Assembly: GCA_902363665.1 (NCBI GenBank)
Contig: CABJAW010000007.1
Span: forward strand, 92,354-156,353
DNA: 64,000 nt
From: Lachnospiraceae bacterium
GTDB taxonomy: Bacteria; Bacillota; Clostridia; Lachnospirales; Lachnospiraceae
Direction of reading: 5' to 3'
Positions 51,894 to 61,374 of the stretch are shown here, one piece after another. The position numbers were made by a program, and so were the translations under genes. Within the stretch, counting starts at the first letter, position 1, and the number at the start of each line of letters is the position of its first letter. Under the pieces are notes generated by a model. The model had not been told where the DNA came from, did not search any database, and saw nothing but the letters and a program-made list of their open reading frames with translations.

Positions 51894-52404
51894 ATGGAAA
51901 AAGATATTTTTAATATAAATCAAAATGAGTTTACGTATGGTAGAGGATATGTCTATTCCCTGCAGTACCATCTTGTATGGTGCACGAAATACAGAAAAAA
52001 GGTTTTAAAAGACGGAATCGATACAGAATGTAAAGAAATGTTACAGGATCTTGCAGAAGAATATAAATTTCAGATTCTGGCCATGGAGGTTATGCCGGAC
52101 CATATTCATCTGCTTGTAAATTGTAAGCCCCAGTTTAACCGTATGACTGCATAGCAGTTATACGGTTATGAGCAGGTAGCGTAGCGGATTGCGAATATCT
52201 GCTTTTCTTTCCGATATGATAAAAATTATGAAAGGGAATCTTGCACGCCGGATGTTTCTGGTACATCCGGAATTAAAGAACGAACTGTGGGGCGGGCATC
52301 TGTGGAATCCGTCTTACTGTGCCATAACGGTCAGTGACAGGAGCAGGGAGCAGGTACTTGCCTATATCGAAGGGCAGAAGGAAAAAGAAAAGAAAAAATT
52401 CTGA
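51894..52404 (+). pseudogene. tnpA: IS200/IS605 TnpA gene interrupted by a structured insert
   Basis: The first part (YVYSLQYHLVWCTKYRKKV ... AMEVMPDHIHLLVNCKPQF) carries the HUH histidines (DHIHLL). It breaks after PQF and resumes at 52207 one frame off with LSDMIKIMKGNLARRMFLVH ... YIEGQKEK. A 67-70 base insert at about 52137-52206 separates the two; removing it would join PQF directly to LSDMIKIM in frame. As it stands no full Y1 transposase can be made. Confidence 0.82.
52137..52206 (+). repeat. structured mini-insertion in tnpA
   Basis: Two hairpins: AACCGTAT to ATACGGTT (52137-52167, nearly continuous 14-bp stem), then GCGGAT, seven-base loop, ATCTGC (52184-52202, one G-T pair). Bases 52163-52204 match 63347-63388 at 39 of 42 positions. 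Confidence 0.7.
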
Positions 52405-52437
52405 TAGAAAATACAATTACTGACCGGAGGAAAAGAG

Positions 52438-53766
52438 ATGCAGACAGTATCCAGCTATGGTGTGGAATTACGAAAACAGAATATCCCGCTCCGCCAGACA
52501 CTGGGGATTTACCGTTCCGCTGTCTGTTATCTGACCGAAGTATATGGGAAAGTGTGGGAAGAGCTGTCTGTAATTCCGGATGCAAAAAGGCGGTTTAATG
52601 CCGCAGAGCATCTGGTACATACGACAAAAAAGAATATTGCCCGTTTCGGTTTTGACCTCCGCTTCCCGAAGATGCCATCCTATCTCAGGAGGTCTGCCAT
52701 CCAGCATGCGCTTGGAACGGTATCCTCTTATGAAACACGGATGGAATTATGGGAAAAAGAAGGGAAAAGAGCCGGAAAGCCCAGGCTTGTGTATGAAAAC
52801 CATGCCATGCCGGTTTTTTACCGAGATGTGATGTACCGGGAGGGTACAGAGGGAAAAGATGAGGCATACCTGAAACTGTACGATGGCCATGACTGGAAAT
52901 GGTTCTGTGTGCGGCTTTTGCATACGGATATGGAATACCTTCGGAAGCATTGGCACGGGAGAACGGCATCGGCTCCGACACTGGAGAGAAGGCATCATAA
53001 GTATTTCCTGCGTTTTTCTTATACGGAAGAAGTAACACTTACAAAAACACCGGTAAAAAATCAGGTAGTCTGCAGCGTGGATCTGGGGATCAATACCGAT
53101 GCGGTCTGTACTATTATGCGGCCAGACGGAACTGTCCTGGGAAGAAAATTCATTGATTTCCCCAGTGAAAAAGACCGGATGTACCGTACACTGGGCCGGA
53201 TCCGAAAATTCCAGCGGGAGCACGGTCCTGCACAGGCAGGGGGAAGGTGGGCATATACGAAACGCCTGAACACAGAACTTGGCAGAAAAATCGCGGGGGC
53301 AGTTGCAGCATATGCAGAAGAAAACCATGCTGACGTTATTGTATTCGAATATCTGGAAATGCAGGGAAAGATATCCGGAAAGAAGAAACAGAAGCTGCAT
53401 TTATGGAGAAAGCGGGATATCCAGAAGTGCTGTGGGTATCAGGCACACAGAAAAGGAATAAGGGTTTCAAGAATCTGTGCGTGGAATACCAGCAGACTGG
53501 CGTATGATGGCTCCGGACTGGTGCTCCGTGACCCGAAAAATCATAGTCTTTGTACCTTCCAGACCGGAAAAAGATACAATTGTGACTTATCAGCATCTTA
53601 TAATATTGGTGCAAGATATTTTATAAGAGAACTTTTAAAACCCCTTCCGGCAACGGAAAGGTCTTTGCTGGAGGCAAAAGTCCCTTCGGTAAAGCGTAGA
53701 ACCTCATGCACTTATGCAGACTTAAGGGAACTCCATTTACAGATGGGGGTTTTAAAAGCAGCATAA
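52438..53766 (+). CDS. tnpB: TnpB-like RNA-guided nuclease of IS200/IS605 element
   Basis: A 442-aa TnpB. The RuvC triad is D215 (SVDLGINTDAV), E304 (IVFEYLEMQG) and D383 (NCDLSASYNIGA). The zinc-ribbon region is atypical: instead of two CxxC pairs it has CAWNTSRLAYDGSG and later LC and NC, a pattern I recall from a Clostridial TnpB subgroup. TnpB cleaves DNA guided by a right-end RNA and favours retention of the IS. AGGAAAAGAG precedes ATG. The tnpA of this copy is broken, so the element is probably immobile alone. Confidence 0.9.
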   Translation: MQTVSSYGVELRKQNIPLRQTLGIYRSAVCYLTEVYGKVWEELSVIPDAKRRFNAAEHLVHTTKKNIARFGFDLRFPKMPSYLRRSAIQHALGTVSSYETRMELWEKEGKRAGKPRLVYENHAMPVFYRDVMYREGTEGKDEAYLKLYDGHDWKWFCVRLLHTDMEYLRKHWHGRTASAPTLERRHHKYFLRFSYTEEVTLTKTPVKNQVVCSVDLGINTDAVCTIMRPDGTVLGRKFIDFPSEKDRMYRTLGRIRKFQREHGPAQAGGRWAYTKRLNTELGRKIAGAVAAYAEENHADVIVFEYLEMQGKISGKKKQKLHLWRKRDIQKCCGYQAHRKGIRVSRICAWNTSRLAYDGSGLVLRDPKNHSLCTFQTGKRYNCDLSASYNIGARYFIRELLKPLPATERSLLEAKVPSVKRRTSCTYADLRELHLQMGVLKAA

Positions 53767-53933
53767 CTGCAGGCAGATATACAGCGGACTACCTGTGGTG
53801 TGGGGACCTGCCATATCTGGCAGGAAAAAGCGCATAACTGCGCACATCCTAAGTTACAGGCGTATCCGCCGATATTTAGTCTGACGCTTAAAGCGTCTGG
53901 AAGCACGTGACTTCAGTCGTGTGAGGACTTCAC
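53767..53933 (+). ncRNA. IS605 right end / candidate omega RNA
   Basis: The 165 bases after tnpB contain stacked hairpins (for example CTGCCATATCTGGCAG around 53801-53816; GACGCTTAAAGCGTC at 53883-53897) and end with the subterminal hairpin CACG...CGTG at about 53905-53922. TnpB guide RNAs derive from this position. The boundary to the interrupted LytTR gene is at about 53933. Confidence 0.6.
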
Positions 53934-54311
53934 GAGATAAAAGAATATGTACAACATAAGGGGAATACTCTGACCGGATATAAGCAGACCAAGGAAAAAG
54001 TATCTGTCAGAATAGAGGATATTCTGTATTTTGAGACAGTGGATGGTCGTGTATTTGCATATACAGTAGAGTGTGTTTATGAAATCAAAGGAAGACTGTA
54101 TCAGGTGGAAGAAAAGATCAACAAAAGAAATATATGCAGAGCATCCAAAACGATGCTTGTCAACGTGGAACATATTATTTCAGTCAGAACCGCATTGAAT
54201 GGACGTTTATATGCCAGAATGGAAAATGGTGAAGAAATACTGATAACGCGAAGGTATGCAAAGGAAGTGGAAGATTGTTTTATGGAGGATGAAGACGATG
54301 AAAGAATTTGA
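53934..54311 (+). pseudogene. LytTR-domain regulator, 5' truncated by IS605
   Basis: The frame is open from the IS boundary: EIKEYVQHKGNTLTGYKQTK, then a full LytTR DNA-binding domain (EDILYFETVDGRVFAYTVEC ... NKRNICRASKTMLVNVEHII). The usual 30-40 N-terminal residues and the start are lost to the insertion. ATG 54039 lies inside the domain and is not a plausible start. It is paired with a DUF3021 gene, as in many Firmicutes. Confidence 0.75.
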
Positions 54312-54741
54312 TCCTAAAAGAGAGTTTTTATTTGATTACATAACGGTTGTGGCAGAGTGTACACTTGCCATTGCAGTGATTGGCAGTCTTTTTGCAAGGA
54401 ATAACAGCATCAGTTTTATCTATTTTTTTCTGCCGTTTGGGTTGGCATTAATTTGTATGATTCCATGTATTTCTATCTATCTTAAGGAAGACATGACGAT
54501 TCCTCAGATCATGTGGCAGAGAGGTATAGAGCTTGTAGTTTTGGAAATTGCAATGTGTGCTGTGATTTATCTTATTATGGGTGACAGTGTTTCTATAGTG
54601 GTGTATGTTGCAATACTGATTTCTACAGCAGTTTGTGATGTATTGTCATACCTTGTGAAGTGGTATCTGGAAAAAGAAGAAGCAGATAAGATAAATCGAA
54701 GGATTGCAGAGCACAGAAGAAATAATGAGAATGAAGAATAG
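54298..54741 (+). CDS. DUF3021 family membrane protein
   Basis: A 147-aa protein starting MKEFDPKREFLFDYITVVAE at ATG 54298, overlapping the LytTR stop. It has four hydrophobic helices (about 13-33, 39-60, 75-95 and 100-120) and a basic cytosolic tail. LytTR-DUF3021 pairs are common; the membrane partner may modulate the regulator. With the regulator truncated it may be an orphan. Confidence 0.82.
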   Translation: MKEFDPKREFLFDYITVVAECTLAIAVIGSLFARNNSISFIYFFLPFGLALICMIPCISIYLKEDMTIPQIMWQRGIELVVLEIAMCAVIYLIMGDSVSIVVYVAILISTAVCDVLSYLVKWYLEKEEADKINRRIAEHRRNNENEE

Positions 54742-54748
54742 GAGGCAT

Positions 54749-55216
54749 ATGGATAACATGGAAAAATATAATATTAGCCTTAGGATAATTACAGAAGATA
54801 ATTTTATTGAAGCATTTAATTTGAAACTTGCAAACGGACAGGAACGCTTTGTTTCAAATCCAATTAGAAGCCTTGCACAGGCTTATGTTTACAGGAATTA
54901 ATGTCAGCCGTTTGGAATCTATAAGGATGATACTATGATTGGTTATGTCATGGTGATTTATGATTATGATATTCCGGAATACGATATATGGCATATGATG
55001 ATTGATGAATCTAATCAGGGACATGGGTATGGAAGTATTGCATTGGATCTGACGATTGAATACATTAAAACGAAACCCTTTGGAACATCGGACAAAGTAA
55101 CATTAACCTGTAATATGGATAATATTCATGCATTAAATTTATACAGGAACAAAGGTTTTAAAGAGACTGGAGCGATGGATGAAGATGAGATAGAGTTATC
55201 CTTGATGTTATCGTAA
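54749..55216 (+). pseudogene. GNAT acetyltransferase gene with nonsense mutation
   Basis: ATG 54749 behind AGGAGG starts MDNMEKYNISLRIITEDNFI. TAA at 54899-54901 interrupts where relatives have glutamate (YVYRN-E-CQPFGIY), i.e. GAA to TAA, and the frame continues intact with MIGYVMVIYDYDIPEYDIWH and the CoA loop MIDESNQGHGYGSIAL. It looks like a spermidine/diamine-type acetyltransferase. A single substitution separates it from a full gene. Confidence 0.8.
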
Positions 55217-55366
55217 GTGTAGTTCAAAGTAAATTTGAAAAATTGATTTTTTAAATATTGTAGCTTGATATGAGCTACGATATCGTTGATGAACAGGAAG
55301 AATGGCAGAGAAACAAGAAATGGGCAGTCGGATAGAAGAAATAAAGTGGGATGATAAATCGGGATT

Positions 55367-55535
55367 GTGCGCCCAGATAAGGGCGGGTAGTCTAGCAGAT
55401 GAAATGCCTGTCTGGTAAGGTCTAACCAACCGCCAGTATCGAGTCTTGGGTGCCTGCCAGTAATGGCAGTTGCTAAGCGTAGACAGCGAGAAAATAGAGA
55501 GTGTGATTGAGCCTCGAAATTTTGATATCTAGAAG
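55367..55535 (+). pseudogene. 5' fragment of a group II intron
   Basis: GTGCGCCCAGATAAGGGCG and the following roughly 165 bases match 49375-49540 with only scattered differences, ending at TTTTGATATCTAGAA. Domains V and VI are absent. The fragment lies directly before a terminator hairpin. Confidence 0.8.
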
Positions 55536-55585
55536 AGGATGCCATGGAATCGTTGATTTGATGATTCCGTGGCATCCTCTTTTGG
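55533..55585. terminator. strong 19-bp hairpin terminator
   Basis: AAGAGGATGCCATGGAATC at 55533-55551 pairs with 55563-55581 (one T-G pair), followed by TTTT on the plus strand. It is convergent between the intron fragment and the araC-type gene. Confidence 0.85.
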
Positions 55586-55616
55586 AGGGAAAACTGGATT
55601 TATGATATTGTGGATT

Positions 55617-56480
55617 TTAGAACTTGTTTCTTATCTTTCGGTACTCTCTTGGGGAATATCCTTTCAGCTTGTGGAAAAGCCGGCTGAAATAAAGCTGATT
55701 ATCATACCCGACGATTTTAGAAATTTCATTGATGGAATAGGTTGTTGTTTCAAGTAACATCTGAGCATTGTTGATGCGGATTCCCACAATGAATTGCATT
55801 GGTGTAGAACCGGTATATTTTTTGAAATTTCGGATAAACCAGCTGACACTCATGCCTCGTGAGGCAGCATAATCATCAATATTGATATTTTGATTGTAGT
55901 TTTCACTGAAAAAGGTAACTGCGTTATCCATCTCGTGATCCAGGTATTCATTTTTCGAGATATGTTCCCTGGTCAGTTCCCGATGAAAGATGATAAGAAG
56001 ATGACGGAGCAGAAGGACAAGCATTTCCTCATAATTATCTTGGCAACGCTGAAGCTCGATGATAATACGCTTGAAAATCTGTTCGTATTCCATAGAGGTT
56101 CCGACCTGAAATACACGCTCTTTATCCGGGAATCCATATTGCCGTAGGATATTTTTTACATTGTTGCCTGTAAAATGAATCCAGTATACTTCTGTCTTAT
56201 CTTTTCCATAATATTCATATTTCTGAAGTTCTTTCGGTCTGTACAGTACAATGTTGCCGGCTGGAACAATCGTTTCGTTATTTACATTATCAAAATGAAA
56301 ATGCCCACAACCAGCAGTGATATATATAATCTGATAATCCAGACGACCCCTTGGACGGTAGGTAGGAAGTTTGGGATGTCTGGAAAGACGGTAAGTACCA
56401 CAGCTACCTACAATCATCGGACGACGTTTGTCTTTGAAATCCATATGTGAGTGGTTCAAATAACCGGTGTTCAAATACAT
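55617..56480 (-). CDS. AraC family regulator, divergent from beta-galactosidase
   Basis: A 287-aa protein with an N-terminal cupin sensor domain (about 35-150, HFHFDNVNNETIVPAGNIVL) and a C-terminal AraC double helix-turn-helix (about 185-285, IDDYAASRGMSVSWFIRNFK ... YFSRLFHKLKGYSPREYR). It is divergent from the GH2 gene with paired direct and inverted repeats between them. Likely a beta-galactoside-responsive activator. Confidence 0.92.
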   Translation of the reverse strand: MYLNTGYLNHSHMDFKDKRRPMIVGSCGTYRLSRHPKLPTYRPRGRLDYQIIYITAGCGHFHFDNVNNETIVPAGNIVLYRPKELQKYEYYGKDKTEVYWIHFTGNNVKNILRQYGFPDKERVFQVGTSMEYEQIFKRIIIELQRCQDNYEEMLVLLLRHLLIIFHRELTREHISKNEYLDHEMDNAVTFFSENYNQNINIDDYAASRGMSVSWFIRNFKKYTGSTPMQFIVGIRINNAQMLLETTTYSINEISKIVGYDNQLYFSRLFHKLKGYSPREYRKIRNKF

Positions 56481-56526
56481 AGGACAGCACCTCTTTTCGC
56501 ACTTTTTATCATTGTATCATTTAGTG

Positions 56527-56569
56527 CATATTTTGTCTAATCCAATTCATAGACATATTTTGCGGATTA
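56527..56569. promoter_or_regulatory. candidate AraC operator
   Basis: CATATTTTG is repeated directly at 56527-56535 and 56554-56562, and TAATCC (56538-56543) is inverted as GGATTA (56564-56569). The block lies upstream of the beta-galactosidase promoter region. Confidence 0.55.
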
Positions 56570-56679
56570 GGATAAGCTATATATAGCATAACTAAGGAAC
56601 GTAAACAAAAAGTAAAGTATAAGGTTTGCTTTAGGGAAACAAAGAACAAAAAAGTATATGTATTGGAGGAGAGTTATTT

Positions 56680-59600
56680 ATGATCGTACCACGCTATTAT
56701 GAAAATCTAAGCGTACTGCACGAAAACACAATGCCAGCCAGAGCCTATTATATTCCGGCATCCAAAAGAATGGATAACTTGGTGGAACACAGAGAAGAAT
56801 CAGATCGTATGCAGTTATTGAATGGAACTTGGAAATTCCAGTATTTTAACAGCATCTATGACATTCAGGATTCTTTCTTTGAGAAGAATTATGATACAGA
56901 AAATTTTGATGAGATTCAGGTTCCAAGTGTATGGCAGATGGCAGGATATGATACACACCAGTATACAAACATCCGGTATCCGTTTCCGTTTGATCCACCA
57001 TATGTGCCACAGGATATTCCGTGTGGAGCTTATGTACATAATTTTGAGTACAGCAGAGATGAGAAAGCATCAAAAGCTTTTTTGAACTTTGAAGGAGTAG
57101 ACAGCTGCTTTTATGTATGGGTCAATGGCTCTTACATAGGATACAGCCAGGTTTCTCATATGACCAGTGAGTTTGATATCACCGACCTCCTTCGGGACGG
57201 AGAGAACAGCATAGCGGTTCTGGTCATGAAGTGGTGTGATGGTTCCTATTTGGAAGATCAGGACAAATTCCGTATGAGTGGTATTTTCCGGGATGTGTAC
57301 ATTTTGAAACGCCCAAAACAGGCAATCAGTGATTATCATATTAAAACAAGAATTGAGGATATGCTTGCGAAAGTAGAAATTGAAATGAAATTCTACTCTC
57401 CGTTAAATGTAAAAATTTCGATTGAAGATAGAAACGGAGCAGTTGTAGCACTAGGAAGTATTGCTGAAGAAGGAACAGCTGTATTAGAAATCGCAAGTCC
57501 GGAACTTTGGAATACAGAAAATCCATATCTATATAAACTGATTCTTGAAACAGAGAATGAAGTAATTGTAGATCACATTGCATTAAGAAAGATAGAGATT
57601 AAAGACCAGGTTATTTATTTAAATGGACAGAAGATTAAATTCCGTGGTGTCAATCGACATGATTCTGATCCGGTTACTGGATTTACAATCAATCCGGAGC
57701 AGATTACAACCGATCTTACGTTAATGAAGCAGCATAATTTTAATGCGATCCGTTCCAGCCACTATCCGAACGCACCATTTTTCTATGAAATGTGTGACAA
57801 GTATGGATTCATGGTAATAGATGAAGCAGATATTGAAGCTCATGGTCCATTTATGATCTACAGAAAAGAAGACACCGATTACAATCGGTTCAAACGATGG
57901 AATGAGAAGATTGCAGATGATCCGGTATGGGAAGAGGCAATCGTTGATCGCGTAAAACTTATGGTGGAACGTGACAAAAACCGTTTCTGTATTGTTATGT
58001 GGTCAATGGGAAATGAGAGTGCTTATGGCTGCAATTTTGAAAAAGCACTGGAATGGACAAAGAATTTTGATCCAGACCGTATCACACAATATGAGAGTGC
58101 AAGATACCGTAATTATGATGAAACATATGATTACAGCAATCTGGATGTGTACAGCCGGATGTATCCGGCGCTTTCCGAAATTCAGGAATATCTGGATAAA
58201 GATGGAAGCAAACCCTTCCTTTTGGTAGAGTACTGTCACAGTATGGGAAACGGACCTGGAGATTTTGAAGATTACTTCCAGATGATTCAGGATAATGATA
58301 AAATGTGCGGCGGCTTTGTCTGGGAATGGTGTGACCATGCGATTGCTCATGGAACTGCTGAGAATGGAAAGACTATATATGCTTATGGGGGCGACCATGG
58401 CGAAGAAATTCATGATGGCAACTTCTGTATCGATGGATTAGTATATCCGGACAGAACGGTACATACAGGACTTTTGGAATACAAGAATGTTTATCGCCCG
58501 GCAAGGGTTATTTCCTATGACAAAGAAAGCGGAGAACTGGTGCTTCATAACTACATGGATTTTGATAATCTGAAAGATTATGTGAAAATCAGCTATGAAT
58601 TGACACAGGATGGACTTTTGATTGGGAAAGGAAAACTTGCTGAAGTATCTGTGGTACCACATAGTGAAGGAAAAACAAACCTGCAGGTCAACGTTCCGGA
58701 AAATGGAAAATGTTATTTAAAACTCACTTACCACCTGAAAAAAGAAATGCCTCTGCTGGAAGAGGATTATATCCTTGGATTTGATGAGATCGAAGTAAGC
58801 CAGAAGGATGCCAAATGCCAGTTAGCAGAAAAATGGGTTGAAAAAACAGTGACGGATTCTGAATTACAGGTGAGTGAAGATGATATCCAGATTCATATCA
58901 AAGGCCGTGAATTCGCATATACAATCGACCGACGGACTGCACTTTTTACAGAGATGAAATTTGCAGGTCGGGAATATCTGAACCACCCGATGGAATTAAA
59001 TATCTGGAGGGCACCAACAGATAATGATATGTACATCAAGTCTGAATGGAAGAAAGCCCATTATGATAAAGCTTATACAAGAGCTTACACGACAGAGGTC
59101 GTGCAGGGAAAGCATGGTGTGAAAATTACAAGCCATGCATCCGTTGTGGCAGAGACAGTACAGAAGATTCTTGATGTGACGATCACATGGAAAATAGAAA
59201 CTGCTGGAAAGATTGATGCAGATATTGCAGTAACAAAAGACGATGAATTCCCGGATCTTCCGAGATTTGGTGTGAGGATGTTCCTGGATAAAAAACTTTC
59301 AGCTGTAAGATACTTTGGAATGGGACCACAGGAAAGTTATTGTGATAAACATCAGGCTGCGAGCCACGGTTTGTACCGGGCAGATGTAGGGGATTTACAT
59401 GAGGACTATATCCGTCCACAGGAAAATGGAAGCCATTATGATTGTGAATATGTAGAGCTTAACAACAGCCGATATGGAATTGTGGCATCCGCAGAAAAGG
59501 CATTTTCATTCAATGCTTCTTATTATACACAGGAAGAACTTGAGAAGAAAACGCATAATTATGAATTAATAGAATCAGATAGTGTAGTATTCTGTGTTGA

Positions 59601-59718
59601 CTACGCATTAAATGGCATTGGTTCTAATAGTTGTGGTCCAGTTGTATTGGAGCAGTACCGATTTGATGATGTATTATTCCGGTTTCAGTTTACACTGATA
59701 CCGTATGTAAAGGGATAA
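56680..59718 (+). CDS. lacZ: glycoside hydrolase family 2 beta-galactosidase
   Basis: A 1012-aa LacZ-type enzyme that hydrolyses lactose and other beta-galactosides. The order is sugar-binding jelly roll, immunoglobulin-like domains, TIM barrel and C-terminal Bgal small-chain domain. The acid/base is E446 in MGNESAYG and the nucleophile is E517 in LLVEYCHSMGNG. There is no signal peptide, so it is cytosolic. GGAGGAG precedes the ATG. It is followed by a GPH permease, forming a lactose operon. Confidence 0.95.
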   Translation: MIVPRYYENLSVLHENTMPARAYYIPASKRMDNLVEHREESDRMQLLNGTWKFQYFNSIYDIQDSFFEKNYDTENFDEIQVPSVWQMAGYDTHQYTNIRYPFPFDPPYVPQDIPCGAYVHNFEYSRDEKASKAFLNFEGVDSCFYVWVNGSYIGYSQVSHMTSEFDITDLLRDGENSIAVLVMKWCDGSYLEDQDKFRMSGIFRDVYILKRPKQAISDYHIKTRIEDMLAKVEIEMKFYSPLNVKISIEDRNGAVVALGSIAEEGTAVLEIASPELWNTENPYLYKLILETENEVIVDHIALRKIEIKDQVIYLNGQKIKFRGVNRHDSDPVTGFTINPEQITTDLTLMKQHNFNAIRSSHYPNAPFFYEMCDKYGFMVIDEADIEAHGPFMIYRKEDTDYNRFKRWNEKIADDPVWEEAIVDRVKLMVERDKNRFCIVMWSMGNESAYGCNFEKALEWTKNFDPDRITQYESARYRNYDETYDYSNLDVYSRMYPALSEIQEYLDKDGSKPFLLVEYCHSMGNGPGDFEDYFQMIQDNDKMCGGFVWEWCDHAIAHGTAENGKTIYAYGGDHGEEIHDGNFCIDGLVYPDRTVHTGLLEYKNVYRPARVISYDKESGELVLHNYMDFDNLKDYVKISYELTQDGLLIGKGKLAEVSVVPHSEGKTNLQVNVPENGKCYLKLTYHLKKEMPLLEEDYILGFDEIEVSQKDAKCQLAEKWVEKTVTDSELQVSEDDIQIHIKGREFAYTIDRRTALFTEMKFAGREYLNHPMELNIWRAPTDNDMYIKSEWKKAHYDKAYTRAYTTEVVQGKHGVKITSHASVVAETVQKILDVTITWKIETAGKIDADIAVTKDDEFPDLPRFGVRMFLDKKLSAVRYFGMGPQESYCDKHQAASHGLYRADVGDLHEDYIRPQENGSHYDCEYVELNNSRYGIVASAEKAFSFNASYYTQEELEKKTHNYELIESDSVVFCVDYALNGIGSNSCGPVVLEQYRFDDVLFRFQFTLIPYVKG

Positions 59719-59885
59719 TAAAGTTTCATGTAACCCGTAAACAAGGAAAGAGAGTCTGATTGTAATGTAAAGTCCGGATATACAGAGCAATCAGACAAAA
59801 TCAGAGAAAAAAACAGAATTAGATATCATACGGTTAGCCATATTGAGATTCTAAGTGCGATGAAGATGAGGAGCAAAGAAATTCG

Positions 59886-61283
59886 ATGGAAGAAAAAAAG
59901 TATTTGAAATGGTATAACAAAATTGGATACGGATCAGGTGATATTGCAGGTAATGTAGTCTATGCGTTCCTGACATCTTTTATGATGGTCTATCTGACGG
60001 ACTCGGTAGGACTTGCTGCAGGTGTCGTGGGTACCCTGATTGCCGTATCAAAACTATTTGATGGTTTTACGGATATATTTTTTGGATCAATGATTGACAA
60101 AACACACAGTAAAATGGGAAAAGCGAAACCCTGGATGCTATACGGATATATTGGTTGTGCCATTACGCTGGTCGGCTGCTTTGCAGTACCGGTGAGTTTG
60201 GGAACAACGGCTAAATATGCATGGTTCTTTATTTCTTATACACTGTTAAATGGTGTGTTTTATACAGCAAACAATATTGCTTATTCAGCACTTACGTCAC
60301 TGATTACAAAAAACAGCAAAGAGCGTGTACAGATGGGATCTTGCCGTTTTATTTTTGCATTTTCAACAAGTCTTCTGATTCAGGCGATTACAGTTGGATT
60401 TGTAGATAAATGTGGTGGAGATGCTGCGGCATGGAGAACGGTTGCTATTATCTATGCAATCATTGGTCTGGTCGTAAATACGATTTCAGCACTTTCTGTT
60501 AAGGAACTTCCGGAGGAAGAACTTAATGAAGGAGAAGTAAAGAATGATAATGAAAAGTATGGAATGGTACAGGCATTCAAGCTTCTTGTCAAAAACAAAT
60601 ATTACATGATGATTTGTGGAACATATATTTTACAGCAGTTATATGGTGCCATGATTGGAGCTGGCATTTATTACATGACATGGGTACTGAAAAATAAGAA
60701 TTTGTTTGGACAATTTGCATGGGCAGTAAATATTCCACTGATCATTGCCCTGATTTTCACACCGACATTAGTTGGTAAGTGGAAAGGTATGTATAAACTG
60801 AACTTAAGAGGTTACGTCTTAGCAGTCATCGGTAGAGCACTTGTTGTTGTTGCCGGATATATGGGCAGTGTTCCGCTGATGATGGCGTTTACAGCTCTTG
60901 CAGCCTTAGGTCAGGGACCATGGCAGGGAGATATGAATGCAGTTATCGCATCCTGCTCTGAATACACTTATCTTACACAGGGAAAGAGAATTGACGGAAC
61001 GATGTACTCTTGTACTTCTCTTGGCGTAAAAATCGGTGGAGGTATTGGAACCGCTGTTGTTGGATGGATGCTTGAGTTCAGTGGATATGTCGGAACAAAT
61101 GCAACTCAGCCGCAGTCTGCACTTGATATGATGCAGTTTATGTATCTTTGGCTTCCGTTAATCTTTGATGTATTGATTATGTTTGCACTTTCAAGAATGA
61201 ATGTAGAAGATGCAAATAAAAAACTGAAAGCAGAAAAAGAAATTGCTGCAGATGAAGTAACAGATGCATCGGACATAAATTAG
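59886..61283 (+). CDS. GPH family sugar:cation symporter
   Basis: A 465-aa twelve-helix transporter, opening YNKIGYGSGDIAGNVVYAFL, with SKLFDGFTDIFFGSMIDKTH, the GPH signature region. MelB/LacS-like proteins import galactosides with H+ or Na+. It lacks the IIA domain of LacS. Located 167 bases after lacZ with a small hairpin between (59754-59796), so the two are probably one transcript. Confidence 0.92.
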   Translation: MEEKKYLKWYNKIGYGSGDIAGNVVYAFLTSFMMVYLTDSVGLAAGVVGTLIAVSKLFDGFTDIFFGSMIDKTHSKMGKAKPWMLYGYIGCAITLVGCFAVPVSLGTTAKYAWFFISYTLLNGVFYTANNIAYSALTSLITKNSKERVQMGSCRFIFAFSTSLLIQAITVGFVDKCGGDAAAWRTVAIIYAIIGLVVNTISALSVKELPEEELNEGEVKNDNEKYGMVQAFKLLVKNKYYMMICGTYILQQLYGAMIGAGIYYMTWVLKNKNLFGQFAWAVNIPLIIALIFTPTLVGKWKGMYKLNLRGYVLAVIGRALVVVAGYMGSVPLMMAFTALAALGQGPWQGDMNAVIASCSEYTYLTQGKRIDGTMYSCTSLGVKIGGGIGTAVVGWMLEFSGYVGTNATQPQSALDMMQFMYLWLPLIFDVLIMFALSRMNVEDANKKLKAEKEIAADEVTDASDIN

Positions 61284-61296
61284 AATTGACAGGAGA

Positions 61297-61337
61297 AAGC
61301 GTTGTCTGGTCGTTGTTCGATGAGACAGTGCTTTTTT
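61297..61337 (+). terminator. intrinsic terminator of lactose operon
   Basis: AAGCGTTGTCT at 61297-61307 pairs with AGACAGTGCTT at 61323-61333 (two G-T pairs), followed by a T-run. Confidence 0.8.
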
Positions 61338-61374
61338 CTATATATAAAGTGATAGAACTGTATTTTGAAAATAA

